Both the position numbers and the translations under genes were made by a program. A stretch of 64,000 bases of DNA from Pseudoalteromonas sp. UG3-2 (lineage in GTDB: Bacteria > Pseudomonadota > Gammaproteobacteria > Enterobacterales > Alteromonadaceae), in NCBI RefSeq assembly GCF_037120705.1, contig NZ_JAWLJU010000001.1, positions 1-64,000 of the forward strand, written 5' to 3'. Shown here in pieces: positions 19,712 to 27,807 of this stretch. The notes under the pieces are model-generated. The model saw only the letters and a program-made list of their open reading frames with translations. It ran no database searches and was not told where the DNA came from. Numbering within the stretch: position 1 is the first letter of the stretch; each line of letters starts with the position of its first letter.

Positions 19712-21316
19712 ATGTCAAATGCTGTAGAGACGCAAGCTGATAATCAGGAGCCGCAGGAGCCAAAAGGCGGGTTATTTAATCGCTTTTTAGCTACTGTTGA
19801 GTTTCTTGGGAACATGCTTCCCCACCCTATTACCTTATTTGCAATGTTTTGTATTGCCATTGTGGTATTCAGTGGCATTGCCGACTGGATGGGCTTGTCG
19901 GCCATCGACCCTCGCCCTGAAGGAGCCGCTGGCCGCGATCCCGATGGTGTTATTGAAGTCGTAAGCCTGTTAAGTGCAGAAGGCCTACAACGCATTGTAA
20001 CCGGTTTGGTTACTAACTTTACTGGCTTTGCGCCGCTTGGCACCGTATTGGTTGCCTTGTTGGGGGTGAGCGTTGCCGAACATTCTGGCTTACTTTCTGC
20101 GGCCATGCGTGGCATGGTGATGGGCGCTTCTAAGCGCTTGGTTACCTTTATGGTGGTGTTTGCCGCTATTTTATCTAATACCGCTTCAGAGTTAGGTTAC
20201 GTGGTGCTGATCCCGCTTGCGGCGATGATTTTTCATAGCCTAGGAAGACACCCATTGGCTGGTCTTGCCGCCGCGTTTGCCGGTGTTTCTGGTGGTTACA
20301 GTGCCAACTTACTGTTAGGCACCATTGACCCGCTATTAGCCGGTATCACCACACCTGCAGCGCAAATGATTGACCCCACTTATCAGGTAGGCCCAGAAGC
20401 AAACTGGTACTTCATGATGATCTCGGTGTTTTTAATTGCCACGGTAGGTACCCTGGTTACTGAGAAAATTGTTGAGCCACGCCTTGGTAAATACAACCCA
20501 GATGAAGCCAGCATTGATCTTAACGACAACAACATTGAAAAGCTCACCGCCACAGAAAAGTCTGGTCTAAAATGGGCTGGTGTGGCGTTGTTGGTTATGT
20601 GTGCCATCTTAGCCTACACCATAGTGCCAGAAGACGGTATTCTGCGTCATCCAGAAACCGGTGAAGTAGCCGGCTCGCCGTTCCTTAAAGGCATTGTGGT
20701 ATTTATTTTTGTCACCTTTGCCATTCCAGGCTTTGTTTATGGCCGCGTTGTTGGCACCATGAAAAACGACCGCGATGTCATTGATGCCATGAGTAAAAGC
20801 ATGGGCTCGATGGGCATGTACATTGTGCTGGTCTTCTTTGCGGCGCAGTTTGTGGCCTTCTTTAAGTGGACCAACCTAGGTACTATTTTGGCCATCAATG
20901 GCGCGGCCTTACTGCAAGCGCTTAACCTCACTGGCCCTGAAGTGTTTGTATTGTTTATTTTAATGTGTGCCATGGTTAACTTAAGCTTAGGTTCTTCATC
21001 AGCGCAGTGGGCGGTGACCGCTCCTATTTTTGTGCCTATGCTAATGTTGATTGGCTACGCTCCTGAAACCATTCAAGCGGCGTATAGAATTGGCGACTCA
21101 GTCACCAACCTTATTACCCCCATGATGAGTTACTTTGGCTTGATACTGGCGGTGGCCACTAAGTACAAAAAAGACATGGGCATAGGCACGCTCGTTGCCA
21201 CTATGCTGCCGTATAGCATGTTCTTCTTTATTGGCTGGGTATTGCTGTTTTATGTTTGGGTGTTTGGTTTAGGCTTACCTGTAGGACCTAACTCGCCAAT
21301 TTATTACAACCCATAG
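19712..21316 (+). CDS. AbgT family transporter
   Basis: 534-residue inner-membrane protein with about a dozen hydrophobic segments. It opens with FNRFLATVEFLGNMLPHP, characteristic of AbgT, and carries SNTASELGYVVLIPLAAMIF near 150-170 and a NLSLGSSSAQWAV segment near 427-440. Family members take up p-aminobenzoyl-glutamate or export sulfonamides; the substrate here is unknown. Monocistronic, with a strong terminator at 21336. Confidence 0.9.
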   Translation: MSNAVETQADNQEPQEPKGGLFNRFLATVEFLGNMLPHPITLFAMFCIAIVVFSGIADWMGLSAIDPRPEGAAGRDPDGVIEVVSLLSAEGLQRIVTGLVTNFTGFAPLGTVLVALLGVSVAEHSGLLSAAMRGMVMGASKRLVTFMVVFAAILSNTASELGYVVLIPLAAMIFHSLGRHPLAGLAAAFAGVSGGYSANLLLGTIDPLLAGITTPAAQMIDPTYQVGPEANWYFMMISVFLIATVGTLVTEKIVEPRLGKYNPDEASIDLNDNNIEKLTATEKSGLKWAGVALLVMCAILAYTIVPEDGILRHPETGEVAGSPFLKGIVVFIFVTFAIPGFVYGRVVGTMKNDRDVIDAMSKSMGSMGMYIVLVFFAAQFVAFFKWTNLGTILAINGAALLQALNLTGPEVFVLFILMCAMVNLSLGSSSAQWAVTAPIFVPMLMLIGYAPETIQAAYRIGDSVTNLITPMMSYFGLILAVATKYKKDMGIGTLVATMLPYSMFFFIGWVLLFYVWVFGLGLPVGPNSPIYYNP

Positions 21317-21335
21317 CCTGACTATGAAATTATCT

Positions 21336-21362
21336 AAATGCCAGCTTTTGCTGGCATTTTTT
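21336..21362 (+). terminator. intrinsic terminator after the AbgT transporter gene
   Basis: Stem AAATGCCAGC (21336-21345), loop TTTT, stem GCTGGCATTT (21350-21359), continuing T-tract. Textbook hairpin. Confidence 0.92.
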
Positions 21363-21501
21363 ATTTGAGAAATCCGCCACTGTCACCTAAGGTTGAATAG
21401 GACACAGCAAAGAAGGAGCCTACTTTCAGCCATTTCACACTACCGCCGCTCTTTTTTAACTCTTTTCCTTGTGGTAGTTGTGACCTAACATTAGGTGAAC
21501 T

Positions 21502-22119
21502 ATGTATACACTCTTTTATTATCCCGACAGCGCAAGCCTAGCCCCGCACATACTCCTTGAAATGATTGGAGCGCCTTATCAACTAGAACTGGTGGATATC
21601 GCCAAAAACGTTCATCGCAGCAGTCAATATTTACAACTCAGCCCGGCTGGACAGGTCCCTGCCCTAGTGGATAATGACTTTACCCTCTTTGACAGTGCCG
21701 CCATTTCACAATACCTGTGTGAAAAGCACCCAGATAAACAACTGCTTCCCGCTGATAAGCAGCAGCGAGCCCAGAGCATTCAGTGGCTTCATTTTATGAA
21801 TGCCACAATTCAAAGTGACTTGTTGATGTACATGTATCCCGAGCGCCACACCCAAAGTGCCCTAATGTACGATGACCTGATCCGTTCACAACAAACTCGC
21901 TTAGAAGAAGCCTTTTTGGTCATTAATAAGCACCTTGGTGACAACCACTACTTCTTTGCCGAGCAATTTACCCTCTGCGACAGCTACTTATATATGCTGA
22001 TCACACGCGCCAAAACATTAATTGATAAAACCCCATCATTAAAAAACTTAAAACGCTATTCACGGCAGTTATCGGCCATGCCAGCCATTGGCAAGGTGTT
22101 AGACATGGCTGAAGCCTAG
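21502..22119 (+). CDS. glutathione S-transferase family protein
   Basis: 205 residues with a thioredoxin-fold N domain and an all-helical C domain. The N-terminus YTLFYYPDSASLAPHILLE has the candidate catalytic Ser near residue 11, and the cis-Pro/glutathione-binding elements are GQVPALVDNDFTLFDSAAIS near 50-70. Bacterial GSTs conjugate glutathione to electrophiles or reduce adducts; substrate unknown. Single gene between the AbgT transporter and zapE. Confidence 0.86.
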   Translation: MYTLFYYPDSASLAPHILLEMIGAPYQLELVDIAKNVHRSSQYLQLSPAGQVPALVDNDFTLFDSAAISQYLCEKHPDKQLLPADKQQRAQSIQWLHFMNATIQSDLLMYMYPERHTQSALMYDDLIRSQQTRLEEAFLVINKHLGDNHYFFAEQFTLCDSYLYMLITRAKTLIDKTPSLKNLKRYSRQLSAMPAIGKVLDMAEA

Positions 22120-22296
22120 CGATTTCAAGCTGAGAAATAGGTGTAAATGAAGTAACTGCTCTGCGTAATCTAACCTATCCCTTTTACTGATGTGTGTTTG
22201 CTCCAGCTGCAAGCACACCGAACTGTTCTGCTGGCGCCTCCCTTTACACTAGCTTTATGATAGTATTGACGTTTGTACCAGCAGCCAAACCAAGTT

Positions 22297-23370
22297 ATGT
22301 CCATTCTAAGTCGTTACCAAGATGAGCTTGCCAATAAAAATTTAACCCCAGATCCTGCTCAACGTGAGGCCATCGTGGCCTTAGATGCGCTGTCTCTTGC
22401 TTTGGCTAAAGGCCAACACAGTAAAGGCATTTACTTTTATGGTCCCGTTGGCCGGGGTAAAACCATGCTAATGGACTGGTTTTACCAATCTACGCCAGTG
22501 ACGACCAAAAAACGGCTGCACTTTCATCACTTTATGCAGCAGGTGCACAAGGAATTAAATCAAATTCAAGGAGTGAGAGATCCGCTAACTCTGGTTGCCA
22601 AAAACTGGGCAGAAACCACCTCATTGTTGTGCTTTGACGAGTTTTTTGTCACCGATATTGGTGACGCCATTATCATGGCACGTTTATTCGACGCGTTGTT
22701 TGACCAAGGCGTAACCTTGGTTGCCACCTCAAATTGTCATCCAACCGAGTTATACAAAGACGGCCTACATCGAGACCGCTTTGAGCCCACCATCGAGCTA
22801 TTAATGCAGTATTGCCAAATAATAAGCGTAAGTGGTGAGACCGACCATAGGTTGCATAAATCCACTGGCGCTAAGCATTACTACATCAACCAGCAACAGG
22901 CCTTTTGGGATGCTTTTGCTCAGGCAGGTGGCCAGATAAAAACCACCACCCTGAGCATTAATAACCGCGCCATTACCGCCCTGGGTGGCAACGACAATAT
23001 TATTTGTTTTGACTTTATGACGCTGTGCTCAAGCCCACGAGCAACCGCAGACTACATTGAACTGGCACAGCATTACCAGGCAATATTTCTCGCCAATGTG
23101 CCCACCCTAGGCGTGCTTGACGATAATAAATCCCTGGCCCAGGGCACAGAAGAAGGCTATATCCGCCCAGACGACCCCAGTGCAAACAAAATAGGCGATG
23201 ACGAAGCAAGACGCCTAATCGCTCTCATCGATGAATGTTATGAAGCTAAAGTATTGGTGGTGTTCCTTGCAGAAGCCGCAATCACAGACATTTACCAAGG
23301 CGAGCAATTAGAGTTTGCTTTTGCTCGCTGTATTAGCCGCGTGACTGAAATGCAAAGCTGGGCTCTATGA
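22297..23370 (+). CDS. zapE: cell division protein ZapE (AFG1-type ATPase)
   Basis: P-loop ATPase of 357 residues when started at the ATG at 22297 (MSILSRYQDEL, the usual ZapE N-terminus) instead of the in-frame TTG at 22273. Walker A is GPVGRGKT (49-56) and Walker B LLCFDEFFVTDIGDA lies near 110. ZapE modulates the Z-ring in gammaproteobacteria. Its extreme 3' end matters here: the last 18 codons recur downstream at 26041-26094, and more faintly at 29936, showing this gene end is the insertion point of the accessory region. The gene itself is intact, with the canonical ending ISRVTEMQSWAL. Confidence 0.92.
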   Translation: MSILSRYQDELANKNLTPDPAQREAIVALDALSLALAKGQHSKGIYFYGPVGRGKTMLMDWFYQSTPVTTKKRLHFHHFMQQVHKELNQIQGVRDPLTLVAKNWAETTSLLCFDEFFVTDIGDAIIMARLFDALFDQGVTLVATSNCHPTELYKDGLHRDRFEPTIELLMQYCQIISVSGETDHRLHKSTGAKHYYINQQQAFWDAFAQAGGQIKTTTLSINNRAITALGGNDNIICFDFMTLCSSPRATADYIELAQHYQAIFLANVPTLGVLDDNKSLAQGTEEGYIRPDDPSANKIGDDEARRLIALIDECYEAKVLVVFLAEAAITDIYQGEQLEFAFARCISRVTEMQSWAL

Positions 23371-23388
23371 GTATAGCGATCTTAATGC
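23317..23388 (+). repeat. direct repeat copy 1: zapE 3' end (intact)
   Basis: The last 18 codons of zapE (23317-23370) plus about 18 bp. Codon by codon it aligns with 26041-26094 (CGC TGT ... AGCCGCGTGACTGAAATG shared). This intact copy is the reference for copies 2 and 3. Likely attachment site for the downstream insertions. Confidence 0.8.
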
Positions 23389-23514
23389 TAGCCTATTCCA
23401 TTGAGTTCTTGTCAGAAGCGGTAGTTGATAAAAGTTGAATCAGCATGCAAAATACAAGAATTCGGGTCGATTGGTTTTTAAAATTAGCTTTCCCAAATAT
23501 AGAAGTGCAAAACG

Positions 23515-23631
23515 GACTCTGCAGAAGATACGAAACTCGAGAGCTGCTCATTAAGCACGAAAAGCATATTAGAAAAATTAAATCTAGAGAAAAATAGCCT
23601 GATGCAAGATTTGCTAACAGGGAAAGTATAA
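23515..23631 (+). pseudogene. 3' remnant of a type I restriction specificity gene (hsdS)
   Basis: Reading plus strand from 23515 gives D-S-A-E-D-T-K-L-E-S..., then LEKLNLEKNSLMQDLLTGKV and a TAA at 23629-23631. The conserved HsdS C-terminus is SADTKLE, a coiled coil, then LMQDLLTGKVRV, so the similarity is specific to this family. Only about 38 codons survive and there is no start codon or upstream body, so it is a relic of a former restriction-modification locus at the same site. It ends 13 bp before the left arm of the RNA inverted repeat, and the promoter of the SLATT-RT unit may lie inside it. Confidence 0.7.
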
Positions 23632-23644
23632 GAGTAACTAGTTT

Positions 23645-23814
23645 TGTTCTAGGGTGTGTTGGCCTTGATTGCTCCGGCTTGACTAGGCTAGCCACTCACT
23701 TGTGAGTGCAACTAATAATGAAGAGCCTGTCTCTTAGTTGTGGCTTCTTCGGAAGTTTACAGCTTGCCCCTCCAGGGGTGTTAATCCTATGTAACTTACT
23801 GACACCCTAGAACA
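23645..23814 (+). ncRNA. candidate structured ncRNA closed by a 13-bp inverted repeat, upstream of SLATT-RT
   Basis: A perfect 13-bp inverted repeat, TGTTCTAGGGTGT (23645-23657) and ACACCCTAGAACA (23802-23814), brackets 144 nt with no ORF. Inside are CACTCAC/GTGAGTG (23693-23708), a CAACTAA..GAG/CTCTTAGTTG stem (23709-23740) with a bulge, CTTC-TTCG-GAAG (23744-23755), and CCCC-TCCA-GGGG (23767-23778). This resembles the a1/a2-closed RNA of retrons and the RNA templates of defence RTs. It stops 23 bp before the SLATT start codon. A TATAAG (23627-23632) upstream could be its -10. It is predicted from sequence only. Whether it is the RT template, primer or scaffold is unknown. Confidence 0.72.
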
Positions 23815-23837
23815 CCTAAATAAAAGGAAGTAGTAAA

Positions 23838-24434
23838 ATGGCATTCTCCGACAATGTATGGTGGACAAGAAAAGCAAGAATACAAGCCGAAAAGCGTTTG
23901 TTGTCTAACGCATTTCAATCACAGTTGCTATTGCTGTGGTATTCATTTTTTGGCGTTGCTGTTTCAATCTATTACTTAGAATTTACTCCGTCAGCAGGTC
24001 AAGAAGATTTAGCTGGTATTAGCTGGATAGTGTATTCAGTTTTGGTATTAAGTATGTCTGGGTTTATTGCAGGGTTGTCTTTCAAAGAGCGGGCAAGCCT
24101 TATAAAAGAAAGTTATGAAACTCTCAAGACTTTCTACCACAAAGCTAAAGAAGAGAATGCAGATATAGGAAAAATATCAGCAGAATATGAGCAAATCATG
24201 GGGCTTTGCGAAAACCATACAGATTATGATTACTACCTAGCTTTATGCCTTGAGCACGTTACCAGTAATAAAAGTGTCGATACCAATACAGGGTGTAAAA
24301 CAGGCTTAGATCGTTGTCCTACATGGTATCACTGGTTCAGCATTACGTGGTGGTTAGTCAAGCGTTATGTATTACTGACGTGTTTATATATCTTGCCAGT
24401 TATTCTTTTGGTTGCTATTGAGAAGTTAGCATGA
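23838..24434 (+). CDS. SLATT-type membrane effector protein, partner of RT
   Basis: 198 residues. It starts MAFSDNVWWTRKARIQAEKRLLS, the WxTRxARxxAEKRL opening typical of SLATT domains. Two transmembrane helices follow at about 30-48 and 61-80, then a charged helical linker with FKERASLIKESYETLKTFYHKAKEE, and a third hydrophobic helix near 174-195. SLATT proteins are predicted pore-forming effectors in nucleotide- and RT-linked conflict systems (family knowledge). RBS AAAGGAAG at 23824-23831. The stop overlaps the RT start (ATGA), so the pair is translationally coupled. The inferred role is membrane disruption on activation by the RT product. Confidence 0.85.
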   Translation: MAFSDNVWWTRKARIQAEKRLLSNAFQSQLLLLWYSFFGVAVSIYYLEFTPSAGQEDLAGISWIVYSVLVLSMSGFIAGLSFKERASLIKESYETLKTFYHKAKEENADIGKISAEYEQIMGLCENHTDYDYYLALCLEHVTSNKSVDTNTGCKTGLDRCPTWYHWFSITWWLVKRYVLLTCLYILPVILLVAIEKLA

Positions 24435-25762
24435 CAATTCAGCAGAAATTTAATAATCATTTTTCAGAAGAAAACTTAAAGCGAATTTTTGTTGAGCATG
24501 TGGTTTATTCAGGTGCGACAGGTATTGATAATTTGGATCAATACGCCTTCCGTGCTCAACTTGATGAGCAAATAGCTATTTTGTCTCGAAAAATGTTGGA
24601 AGGCACCTATAAATTCACTAAGTACAAGCTGAAACTGGTGAGTAAAGGTAAGGGTAAGGCCCCTAGAGAGATTTCAATCCCAACGGTTAGAGACCGCATT
24701 GCAATGCGTGCTATGTGTGACTTTTTAACCGAAATTTATGACGATGACGTTGAATTTAATTTACCGCAAAAGGTGATTAAACGGGTTAAGGCCGATGTTG
24801 GTTCAGGCAGTTTTACAGGCGTTATTAAGCTTGATGTCAGCAATTTTTACCCTTCGATAAAGCATAAAGAATTAAGAAGTCGGTTAGGTAAGAAGATACG
24901 TTCAGAGGATATTAAAAATGTACTATTTTCTGCAATTACGTCACCAACAGTGGCAGTTTCGAAAACAACAGATAAGCTTTCGACGAGAGGCGTGCCCCAA
25001 GGTTTAGCGATATCCAATATTCTTGCTGCAATATACCTGTTAAACATTGATAGTTACTATAACTCGTTACCAAATATTAAGTACTACCGATATGTAGATG
25101 ATATCATGGTATTTTGCGATTTTAACGAGGCGCAAAACATAGCAACCGATATAAGAAAACGCTTTGGTCGTATCGGGTTAAAAATGTATGACCCTATCAA
25201 GCGCCCTGATAAGTCGACTATTGAGCAACTGGGACACTCTTTCGATTATTTAGGATATAACTTCTACGACTCAACTATTAGCGTTCGGTTTGGCTCTGTA
25301 GAAAAGTTGAAGCATTCGCTTGTATCTATTTTCACCAGCTACAAACACTCAAAACAAAAAAGTGAAGCTTTTTTACTTTGGCGACTTAACCTTCGTATCA
25401 CGGGTTGTGTTTTCGACAATAAAGCCAAAGGTTGGCTTTTTTTCTTCTCGGAGATTAATGATGAACAGCTATTGCACAAGCTCGATCATTACGTATGCAA
25501 GCTTATTAAGCGCTTTAACGTAACTATTCAGCCAAAAAAGTTCGTCAGAGCATTCAAAGAGCTGAACCACAGGAAATATGAAACAAGCTATATTCCAAAC
25601 TTTGATGAATATACTTTAGAACAAAAAAAAGAAGCACTGACGAATTATTTTAAAGTCAACGTCAGCAAGCTAAAAAAAATCGAAGTTGAGTTTGAATTTA
25701 ATAAAAAAATAAATAAACAAGTTAGAGACTTACTTGTTGATGTGCAAAGTTTTGCATACTAG
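24431..25762 (+). CDS. reverse transcriptase of the defence-associated (UG/DRT-like) kind
   Basis: 443 residues. RT fingers-palm landmarks: motif A VIKLDVSNFYPSIKH with D135, RGVPQGLAISNILA (186-199), the catalytic YVDD box (221-224, D223/D224), and DYLGYNF (272-278). All three catalytic Asps are present. The C-terminal ~160 residues (helical, Lys-rich, with a KGWLFFFSEIND segment near 333-345) have no endonuclease or maturase domain. I do not see the retron NAXXH motif, nor a clear VTG (the nearest is ITG near 324). It overlaps the SLATT gene by 4 bp and follows the putative ncRNA. A+T-rich relative to core genes, consistent with transfer. Most likely makes cDNA on the upstream RNA for anti-phage defence. 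Confidence 0.87.
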   Translation: MTIQQKFNNHFSEENLKRIFVEHVVYSGATGIDNLDQYAFRAQLDEQIAILSRKMLEGTYKFTKYKLKLVSKGKGKAPREISIPTVRDRIAMRAMCDFLTEIYDDDVEFNLPQKVIKRVKADVGSGSFTGVIKLDVSNFYPSIKHKELRSRLGKKIRSEDIKNVLFSAITSPTVAVSKTTDKLSTRGVPQGLAISNILAAIYLLNIDSYYNSLPNIKYYRYVDDIMVFCDFNEAQNIATDIRKRFGRIGLKMYDPIKRPDKSTIEQLGHSFDYLGYNFYDSTISVRFGSVEKLKHSLVSIFTSYKHSKQKSEAFLLWRLNLRITGCVFDNKAKGWLFFFSEINDEQLLHKLDHYVCKLIKRFNVTIQPKKFVRAFKELNHRKYETSYIPNFDEYTLEQKKEALTNYFKVNVSKLKKIEVEFEFNKKINKQVRDLLVDVQSFAY

Positions 25763-26040
25763 TAGAGTAAAAAGATTATAGTGTTAACCGTTATAATCGT
25801 TTAAGGCAAACACAGATTGTGAGCCTCTTAGTACGATCTGATCGCTGCCTCAACCAGCAGATACAACTTATCGTTTGGGCCCACTAACGTTAACCTGTTA
25901 ACCCTAACCTAGCACTAATCAAGGGAGTGGCTCTTTCATTCAGTTAGTTAAAGGATCAATGTAATACTCAAACTTTATGCTATTAGCGTTAAAATTGATT
26001 GCAGGCTAGAGCTACCGACTGTGATACTGTTATTCCCCTT
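25763..26040. other. non-coding tail of the RT cassette
   Basis: Between the RT stop and the second zapE-end repeat. There is a weak hairpin GATTATA/TATAATC (25774-25780 and 25792-25798) that might terminate the SLATT-RT transcript. No ORF of note, no integrase and no inverted repeat ends of an insertion sequence. Confidence 0.5.
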
Positions 26041-26158
26041 GATTTTACTCGCTGTCTAAGCCGCGTGACTGAAATGTAAAGCCGGTCCCTTTGAATAAGA
26101 TGATCTTTAGCTATATGCTTTAGTCACCAGATGCTTAGCTGACTGCATATCATTTGAC
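26041..26158 (+). repeat. direct repeat copy 2: degenerate zapE 3' end plus flank
   Basis: 26041-26094 aligns codon by codon with the last 18 codons of zapE, with substitutions. One of them makes CAA into TAA after GAAATG, so it is dead as coding sequence. The following flank (GATGATCTTTAGCTATATGC from 26099) recurs in copy 3 at 29966. The copy sits exactly downstream of the RT cassette, marking its right boundary. Confidence 0.75.
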
Positions 26159-26254
26159 ACTAAGCAACTTTACAACAACTAAGAGTGGTAACGCTCAAAT
26201 AACGGGCGAGGAACTTGGCTATAAATTTTGCCGTTGAGAGTCAACCAAAGTTTA

Positions 26255-26881
26255 TTAGTCCACGTTATTTAGGTTGTTATGTATCTCCTGCTTTGATATA
26301 CCTTTTAATTCTTTTGCAATATCTTGAGCCGAAGGGCTAACAAAAGCAAAGTACAAGCTAATTACACTGACCAAAGAACTTGCAACAGTTAATGTGTAAG
26401 CGATATTACTTTTTTTCTGGGTTTTCTTTTTATCTTCGAGCAACTGTTGGTATTTGGTCAGAATATTTGTGATTGGAGTTAACAAATGCTTGTCTGACTC
26501 GACATCTGATTTAGTTGTTAAAACTTGTAACCTAGATAAAGATGGTTTTACCTCATCTGGCATCGTGTCAAATGGTTCATTTTCTTGAATTTCAGCTACT
26601 AATTTATTTAAAGCGTCAAAAACCTCTTTATCTTCAATATCCCGGTAAACCCTGTATAAGGCTAATCTCGAGTTCGATGGTGACAGCCCGTAAGCTTGCC
26701 CAATTAATGTAATATCGTTAGATGAAAGATCAAAATTACTTTTAATTTTATTTTTTAGATCAGCTTCTAACTTTTTTATATTTTCTTTTCTTTTTCTAAT
26801 TTCTACAACTGCAAAAGGAACGAATAAAATAATAAGAATTCCATAGATACCAAAAACAGTAAGAGACATTATATCAAACAC
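26255..26881 (-). CDS. two-TM membrane protein of unknown family
   Basis: About 208 residues. One helix lies at the N-terminus (VFGIYGILIILFVPFAVVEI) and another near the C-terminus (IAYTLTVASSLVSVISLYFAFV), separated by a charged, helical cytosolic region of about 130 residues (RKRKENIKKLEADLKN..., QQLLEDKKKTQKK). The GTG at 26881 has AGGAG upstream; the ATG at 26869 is the other option. It follows the broken DUF3800 gene on the same strand by roughly 110 bp and may be its partner. The topology (two helices, coiled middle) is that of a membrane effector, but no family is recognised. Confidence 0.65.
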   Translation of the reverse strand: MFDIMSLTVFGIYGILIILFVPFAVVEIRKRKENIKKLEADLKNKIKSNFDLSSNDITLIGQAYGLSPSNSRLALYRVYRDIEDKEVFDALNKLVAEIQENEPFDTMPDEVKPSLSRLQVLTTKSDVESDKHLLTPITNILTKYQQLLEDKKKTQKKSNIAYTLTVASSLVSVISLYFAFVSPSAQDIAKELKGISKQEIHNNLNNVD

Positions 26882-26991
26882 TAAGCTAGATTCTCCTAAG
26901 TTACATAAGGCCACAATAAGCGGTGAGTAATACTAAATGTGAAACGAAGCCAAAATGAGCTAACTAATATGAATCCGACTTCATTACCTTG

Positions 26992-27807
26992 TTAAATGTC
27001 GCTAGCTCTTTCAAAATCTTCACGACTTATATTTGAAACTGATAAATTTATATTGATTGTTTTAGTTGCTGGAATGGATCTTGTTTCTATGGGGAAATGC
27101 CATATATTAAACATGCTATTAGGCATTGTGTCGTACGCTAACTGATCCCATCCTAAAATTGCGGCCATCCTCGATACTGCTATTTTTTTTGCTAATTACA
27201 TTTGTGCACTTGGGTTTAAATATAAATGATACCCCGTATTAACTGCACCAGTTAAAATATCAACTGTCTGTAATCCCCAATGCAACTTTGAGTTTTCCAT
27301 AGTGACATGTTCGATTCGTGAAGATGTAGGCAACTTTGCTAACATATGATTAGTTATGATTTGCATAACCTCATCTTGTTTAGCATACTTTGTACTTTTT
27401 TGATCAATGTAAACTTTGAAGTTAGCATTTAACCCTTTACTACTTTGGTTTAGAAGCTGATTGTAAGTTGTAAAAAATGCAGCTTCTTCATCCTTATGCC
27501 ATTTTTTATAAGGTGCTTTTAAGACCGCTATTGCATGAAACGTACAAGGGCTGTTAATTATAAAGCGCAAAAGATCTAGACATAAATTAATTTGACCTGC
27601 GCTTTTTCTTACTTTTTCCCATTTTATTTCTCCCCTAACACCGCTAGTTTTATAGATTTCTTCTATATGATAGTTGAATTCATTCAAGTAGTTATTAGGG
27701 ACATTTAAAATACCGATTGTATAGCATGGAGAACCTTTAGTTACTCCGCTTTCGTCGGCAAAAGAAGATACTTCTCTCATAGTTACACTCCATGTTTCTT
27801 TAGACAT
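26992..27807 (-). pseudogene. DUF3800 gene interrupted by one in-frame stop codon
   Basis: The first 203 codons (27807 to 27199) encode a DUF3800 protein: SFADESG with D18, VYIDQKS with D135 and LQTVDILTGAV with D183, the acidic residues of this RNase H-like family. They end at a TAA (27196-27198) just after LNPSAQM. The same frame then continues open for 67 codons (LAKKIAVSRMAAILGWDQL... to SNISREDFERASDI) before a second TAA at 26992. No frameshift is needed. The joined length (~271) fits the family. Either it is a recent nonsense mutation, a readthrough stop, or a sequencing error. DUF3800 genes are frequent in defence islands; function unknown. Confidence 0.78.

Noticed and set aside
22273..22296. 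TTG at 22273 as zapE start
   Set aside because: The ATG at 22297 gives the usual ZapE N-terminus.
23645..25762. Calling the RT system a retron
   Set aside because: The closing inverted repeat fits, but the RT lacks the NAXXH motif and no clear VTG or msr branch-G context is visible. The SLATT partner also points to UG/DRT-type RTs. Left as retron-like RNA with a defence RT.
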